This document shows, one piece after another, positions 60,429-64,000 of a stretch of 64,000 nucleotides of DNA (position 1 is its first letter; every line of letters starts with the position of its first letter). The translations under genes were made by a program, and so were the position numbers. The notes below the pieces were generated by a model. It was not told the DNA's origin and searched no databases. It saw nothing but the letters and a program-made list of their open reading frames with translations. The stretch is from Streptomyces rimosus. GTDB lineage: Bacteria; Actinomycetota; Actinomycetes; Streptomycetales; Streptomycetaceae. Where the stretch lies: contig NZ_CP023688.1 in assembly GCF_008704655.1 (NCBI RefSeq), forward strand, positions 2,108,001 through 2,172,000, in the 5' to 3' direction.

Positions 60429-60463
60429 GCGGCCTCCGGCGGCACGTTGCCGCCGGAGGCCGC
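60429..60463 (-). terminator. Strong hairpin terminator of the amino-acid permease gene
   Basis: GCGGCCTCCGGCGGCA and TGCCGCCGGAGGCCGC form a perfect 16-base-pair stem with a three-base loop, about 18 bases after the permease stop. Confidence 0.75.
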
Positions 60464-60480
60464 GCCCGACCGGGAGGGGT

Positions 60481-61944
60481 TCACACGGCCGCGGGCACCT
60501 CGGCGCGCTCCGCGGCTTCGCCGCCCGGTTCCATACCGCCCTGCCCCAGCCGCGAGTTCCGCCGCCCGTACAGCGCGTAGACGACCGCGCCGGCCGCGAG
60601 GAACGCGGCGAACTGCAGCCAGGTCGCCGGGCCCGTGCCGTAGATCAGATAGCCGCAGAAGGCGATGCCGAGCAGCGGGCAGAGCGGGAAGAGCGGCACC
60701 CGGAAGCGGCGCGGCAGGTCCGGGCGGGTGCGGCGCAGCACCATGACGCTGACGTTGACGACGGCCATCACGGCGAGCGTGCCGATGGTCGTCAGGTTCA
60801 TCACGACATCCAGCGGGACCACCGCGGCGGGGACCGCGAAGACCACCGCCACGATCCAGGTGCCCGCCACCGGGGTGGCGGTCTTCGGCGAGATCCGCTC
60901 GAAGACGCGCGGGACCAGGCCGTCGCGGGACATCGACATCAGGATGCGGGTCTGCCCGTACATGACCGCGAGCACGACGGAGGCGATGGCGACGACCGCG
61001 CCGAAGGCGATCACGCCGCCGCCGACCGCGGAGTGGGTGACCTGGTTGACGACGAGGGACAGCGCGGCGGGCCGGTCGCCCACCTGGTCGGCGGAGAGCG
61101 CGCCGATGGCGGACAGCGCGACCACGCCGTACAGCACGGTGACCACACCGATGCAGATCATGATCGCGACGGGCACGTTCCGGCGCGGGTTCTTCACCTC
61201 TTCGCCCGCCGTGGTGATCGCGTCGAAGCCGATGTACGAGAAGAAGGCGACCGAGGCGCCGGAGGTGATGCCGGCGATGCCCTCGGGGGCGAACGGCGTG
61301 AGGTTGCCGTCCTCGAAGGCGGTGAAGGCGATGGCGCAGAACAGGACGAGGACCGCCAGCTTGAGCACGGCCATCGCGGCGGTCGCGCGGGCGCTCTCGC
61401 GGATGCCGCGCACCAGCAGCACCGCGGCGAGCAGCATCACGACGACGGCCGGGAGGTTGACGACGCCGCCGTCACCGGGCGGGTTCGACAGCGCAGCGGG
61501 CAGCTGCCAGCCGGTCAGGCTGTTCAGCAGCTCGTTCAGATACTGCCCCCAGCCGACCGCGACCGCGGAGACCGAGACGCCGTACTCCAGCAGCAGGCAC
61601 CAGCCGACGAGGAAGGCGGCGCGCTCGCCGAGGGTGGCGTACGCGTAGGAGTACGAGCTGCCGGAGACCGGGATGGCGCCGCCCAGCTCCGCGAAGGAGA
61701 AGGCGGTGAAGACGCAGGTCACGGCGGCGAGCACGAAGGAGACGACGACGGCGGGGCCGGACCGGGCGACGGTGTCGGACAGGCCGACGAAGATGCCGGT
61801 GCCGACGATGGCGCCGATGCCGAAGCACACGAGCTGGAAGAGCCCCATGGTGCGCTTGAGGCCGTGGCCTTCGAGGTCCGTGCCGGATTCGGCGACGAGG
61901 AGGTCGGGGGACTTGACGCGCAGTCCAGAACCTGACGGACGCAT
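60481..61944 (-). CDS. APC family amino acid permease
   Basis: Amino acid/polyamine/organocation transporter of 487 residues with about 12 membrane spans. The first span carries the family GIGAIVGTGIFVGLSD motif, and later FSFAELGGAIPVSGSSYSYAYATLGE and FFSYIGFDAITTAGEEVKNPRRN (in part) place it in the cationic amino acid transporter (CAT) branch. ATG at 61944. Downstream of argF and arcA on the same strand but with a 210-base gap. Arginine or an ornithine/arginine-related substrate is likely given the neighbours. Confidence 0.87.
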   Translation of the reverse strand: MRPSGSGLRVKSPDLLVAESGTDLEGHGLKRTMGLFQLVCFGIGAIVGTGIFVGLSDTVARSGPAVVVSFVLAAVTCVFTAFSFAELGGAIPVSGSSYSYAYATLGERAAFLVGWCLLLEYGVSVSAVAVGWGQYLNELLNSLTGWQLPAALSNPPGDGGVVNLPAVVVMLLAAVLLVRGIRESARATAAMAVLKLAVLVLFCAIAFTAFEDGNLTPFAPEGIAGITSGASVAFFSYIGFDAITTAGEEVKNPRRNVPVAIMICIGVVTVLYGVVALSAIGALSADQVGDRPAALSLVVNQVTHSAVGGGVIAFGAVVAIASVVLAVMYGQTRILMSMSRDGLVPRVFERISPKTATPVAGTWIVAVVFAVPAAVVPLDVVMNLTTIGTLAVMAVVNVSVMVLRRTRPDLPRRFRVPLFPLCPLLGIAFCGYLIYGTGPATWLQFAAFLAAGAVVYALYGRRNSRLGQGGMEPGGEAAERAEVPAAV

Positions 61945-62154
61945 GGGGTGGTTCTCATCTCTGATGGTGCGGTGGTGCGGTGCGCGCGGCGGGTGGGCCG
62001 GGCACGGGGCGGGGTCCGGGCGGTGGCCCGGACCCCGTACGCCGGTTCGATGGTAGCCGTTATGGCTGCATGATCGCTCATTGGGGCGTATAGCCATGCA
62101 ATACGGGCCGTACGGGACCCGCGCGGCGCCCGGCCGCGCGGGTCCGGCGGCGGC

Positions 62155-63162
62155 CTACTGGCCCGCCATCGTGGCGACGAGGACCGCCTTGATCGTGTGC
62201 AGCCGGTTCTCCGCCTCGTCGAAGACGACCGAGTGCGGCGACTCGAAGACCTCGTCGGTGACCTCCAGGGAGGTCAGGCCGTGCCGCTCGTGGATCTCGC
62301 GGCCGACGGCGGTGCCGAGGTCGTGGAAGGCGGGCAGGCAGTGCAGGAACTTCACGTCCGGGTTGCCGGTGGCGCGCAGCACGTCCATCGTGACGGCGTA
62401 CCCGCCGAGCAGCGCGATCCGCTCGTCCCAGACCTCCTTGGGCTCGCCCATGGAGACCCAGACGTCGGTGGCGACGAAGTCCGCGCCGCGCACCCCCTGC
62501 GCCACGTCCGCGGTGATCGTGACGCGGGCGCCGCTGCGCGCGGCCAGCTCCTTGGCCCGGGTGACGACCTCCTCGTCCGGCCACAGGCCCTCGGGCGCGA
62601 CGATCCGTACGTCCATGCCGAGCAGGGCGCCGGTGATCAGATAGGAGTTGCCCATGTTGTAGCGGGCGTCGCCGAGGTAGGCGAAGGCGATCTCCGGCAG
62701 CGGGCGGCCGGGCACGTGCTCGCGCATGGTCAGCACGTCGGCGAGCATCTGGGTCGGGTGCCAGCGGTCGGTCAGGCCGTTGAGGACCGGCACACCGGCG
62801 TACCGCGCCAGTTCCTCGACGACCTCCTGGGAGCTGCCGCGGTACTCGATCGCGTCGTACATCCGGCCGAGCACCCGGGCGGTGTCCTTGACCGACTCCT
62901 TGTGCCCGATCTGGGAGGCGGCCGGGTCGAGGTAGGTGGTCGAGGCGCCCTGGTCGGCGGCGGCGACCTCGAAGGCGCAGCGCGTGCGGGTGGAGGTCTT
63001 CTCGAAGATCAGGGCGATGTTGCGGCCCCGCAGATGCACGACCTCCTCGCCCGCGCGCTTGGCGGCCTTCAGCTCGGCCGCCAGGTCGACGAGCCGGCCG
63101 AATTCCGCGGCGGTGAAATCCAGCTCCTTGAGGAAGTGGCGGCCCTTGAGGTCCGTCGCCAT
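62155..63162 (-). CDS. argF: Ornithine carbamoyltransferase
   Basis: Enzyme of 335 residues interconverting ornithine plus carbamoyl phosphate and citrulline. The carbamoyl-phosphate loop is [13 protein letters not shown], the domain motif [12 protein letters not shown] and the ornithine motif [10 protein letters not shown]; all are complete. ATG at 63162 with GGAG five bases upstream; the frame to 63255 crosses the ARG-box-like site. Directly downstream of arginine deiminase, so it probably works in the catabolic direction (ArcB role), splitting citrulline to make carbamoyl phosphate. The symbol argF follows sequence family. Confidence 0.95.
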   Translation of the reverse strand: MATDLKGRHFLKELDFTAAEFGRLVDLAAELKAAKRAGEEVVHLRGRNIALIFEKTSTRTRCAFEVAAADQGASTTYLDPAASQIGHKESVKDTARVLGRMYDAIEYRGSSQEVVEELARYAGVPVLNGLTDRWHPTQMLADVLTMREHVPGRPLPEIAFAYLGDARYNMGNSYLITGALLGMDVRIVAPEGLWPDEEVVTRAKELAARSGARVTITADVAQGVRGADFVATDVWVSMGEPKEVWDERIALLGGYAVTMDVLRATGNPDVKFLHCLPAFHDLGTAVGREIHERHGLTSLEVTDEVFESPHSVVFDEAENRLHTIKAVLVATMAGQ

Positions 63163-63214
63163 GGTGGCTCCTAGGTCGCGGCAATCGATACGATTGGAAG
63201 TGTATACGACCACT

Positions 63215-63228
63215 CGCATCTCTATGCA
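63215..63228. promoter_or_regulatory. ARG-box-like site upstream of argF
   Basis: CGCATCTCTATGCA; on the minus strand TGCATAGAGATGCG, matching TGCATNNNNATGCA at nine of ten fixed positions. It lies 53 bases before argF, in the 129-base gap after arcA. ArgR is the expected regulator. Confidence 0.5.
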
Positions 63229-63291
63229 GGCCGTCCCGGCGGCCCACTCCCCCATCCTTCCCCGGGCACCCGGCCGGTCCCCTCCCGGGGC

Positions 63292-64000
63292 CTATACGGG
63301 ATCGCGCTCCACCGGGCAGCTCATGCAGCGCGGGCCGCCCCGCCCCCGTCCCAGCTCACTGCCCGGAATCGTGATGACCTCGATGCCGCGCTTGCGCAGG
63401 AAGGTGTTGGTGGTGACGTTGCGCTCGTAGGCGACCACCACACCCGGCTCGACGGCCAGTACGTTGCACCCGTCGTCCCACTGCTCGCGCTCGGCCGAGT
63501 GCACGTCCTGCGTCGCGGTCAGCACCCGGATGTCGTCCAGGCCGAGCGCCGCCGCCATGGCGCGGTGCATGTGCTCCGGCGGATGGTCGGTGACCTTCAG
63601 CTCCTGGTCGCCCGCGCCCGGCTCGATCGTGTACGAGCGCAGCATGCCCAGCCCCTCGTACTGGGTGAAGGTCCCGCCGTCGACCATCGTCATCACCGTG
63701 TCCAGGTGCATGAACGCCCGCCGCTTGGGCATGTCCAGCGCCACGATGGTGCGCGCCGACCCGGCCGCGAACAGGCCGCGCGCCAGCATCTCGACCGCCT
63801 GCGGGGTGGTCCGCTCGCTCATCCCGATCAGTACGGCGCCATTGCCGAGCACCAGCACGTCGCCGCCCTCGATGGTCGACGGATAGGCCGCCTGCCCCTC
63901 CGACCAGACGTTGAAGCCGCCGCCCCGGAACAGCTTGTGGTGCCGGTAGATCGCCTCGTAGTGCACCGTCTCGCGCTGCCGGGCCGGCCAGCGCATGGCG
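63292..64000 (-). CDS. arcA: Arginine deiminase (C-terminal part, cut by window edge)
   Basis: The last 235 or so residues of a family of about 410; the N-terminus lies beyond the window. It hydrolyses arginine to citrulline and ammonia. Visible motifs are [22 protein letters not shown] (in part), the catalytic His in [28 protein letters not shown] and the nucleophile Cys in [11 protein letters not shown]. With argF and the permease it makes an arginine deiminase pathway unit; a carbamate kinase is not in the window. Confidence 0.93.
   Translation of the reverse strand, partial: AMRWPARQRETVHYEAIYRHHKLFRGGGFNVWSEGQAAYPSTIEGGDVLVLGNGAVLIGMSERTTPQAVEMLARGLFAAGSARTIVALDMPKRRAFMHLDTVMTMVDGGTFTQYEGLGMLRSYTIEPGAGDQELKVTDHPPEHMHRAMAAALGLDDIRVLTATQDVHSAEREQWDDGCNVLAVEPGVVVAYERNVTTNTFLRKRGIEVITIPGSELGRGRGGPRCMSCPVERDPV

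Overview
The window looks like the chromosome of a Streptomyces or very close relative. GC is very high with strong third-position GC bias, GTG starts and 1-4 nt ATGA/GTGA overlaps are common, and many families are Streptomyces hallmarks: Rok7B7-type ROK regulator, NgcEFG, a gamma-butyrolactone synthase with receptor pair, iron boxes and a DasR-like site. From memory, the order of xylFGH-rok7B7, ngcEFG, acnA, an HTH-MurA protein and argF-arcA matches the S. coelicolor SCO5975-SCO6011 neighbourhood in reverse; this was not checked by alignment. I see no tRNA, rRNA, CRISPR array, transposon or prophage.

Layout. (1) 1-8.4 kb, minus strand: a xylose-type ABC importer (xylFGH) behind its ROK regulator, then an N-acetylglucosamine/diacetylchitobiose importer (ngcEFG). 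A DasR-like operator sits over the ngcE promoter. (2) 8.8-13.3 kb: a secreted GH92 alpha-mannosidase and a secreted FG-GAP repeat protein. (3) 13.5-22.6 kb: aconitase, a methyltransferase, an iron-siderophore ABC importer directly behind a near-perfect iron box, and a small HTH protein plus alpha/beta hydrolase behind a 19-bp inverted repeat. (4) 22.7-33.4 kb: GntR/DUF1648 pair, HTH-MurA fusion, an exonuclease-BRCT-TerD fusion converging on a NERD helicase, a DeoR-MFS-EIIA-like operon and a HAD protein. (5) 34.1-37.3 kb: a translationally coupled aminotransferase / inositol-monophosphatase-like / zinc dehydrogenase operon of unknown product.

(6) 38.9-46.2 kb: a short-chain-acyl-type regulator followed by a complete valine-catabolism operon. 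It covers isobutyryl-CoA dehydrogenase, enoyl-CoA hydratase, 3-hydroxyisobutyryl-CoA hydrolase, mmsB and mmsA, and a full cobalamin riboswitch lies in front of mmsA. (7) 46.4-48.9 kb: a single GmrSD-type (DUF262/DUF1524) restriction-like protein fused to an alkyltransferase-like DNA-binding domain that has lost the active-site cysteine. This is the best candidate for an undescribed defence system here. (8) 48.9-60.3 kb: an apparent 2-aminobenzoate (anthranilate)-CoA degradation set: acyl-CoA dehydrogenase, aryl-CoA ligase, PaaX regulator, 2-aminobenzoyl-CoA monooxygenase/reductase-type fusion and enoyl-CoA hydratase. The ligase and hydratase promoters share a palindrome. The set is split by a gamma-butyrolactone signalling locus (two receptor-like TetR proteins and an AfsA/ScbA synthase) with receptor-box-like operators. 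(9) 60.5-64 kb: an amino-acid permease, ornithine carbamoyltransferase and arginine deiminase (cut by the window edge), forming an arginine deiminase pathway unit with an ARG-box-like site.

Start codons were chosen by ribosome binding sites, overlaps and family N-termini rather than by longest frame. Functions come from recognised motifs, without database searches.
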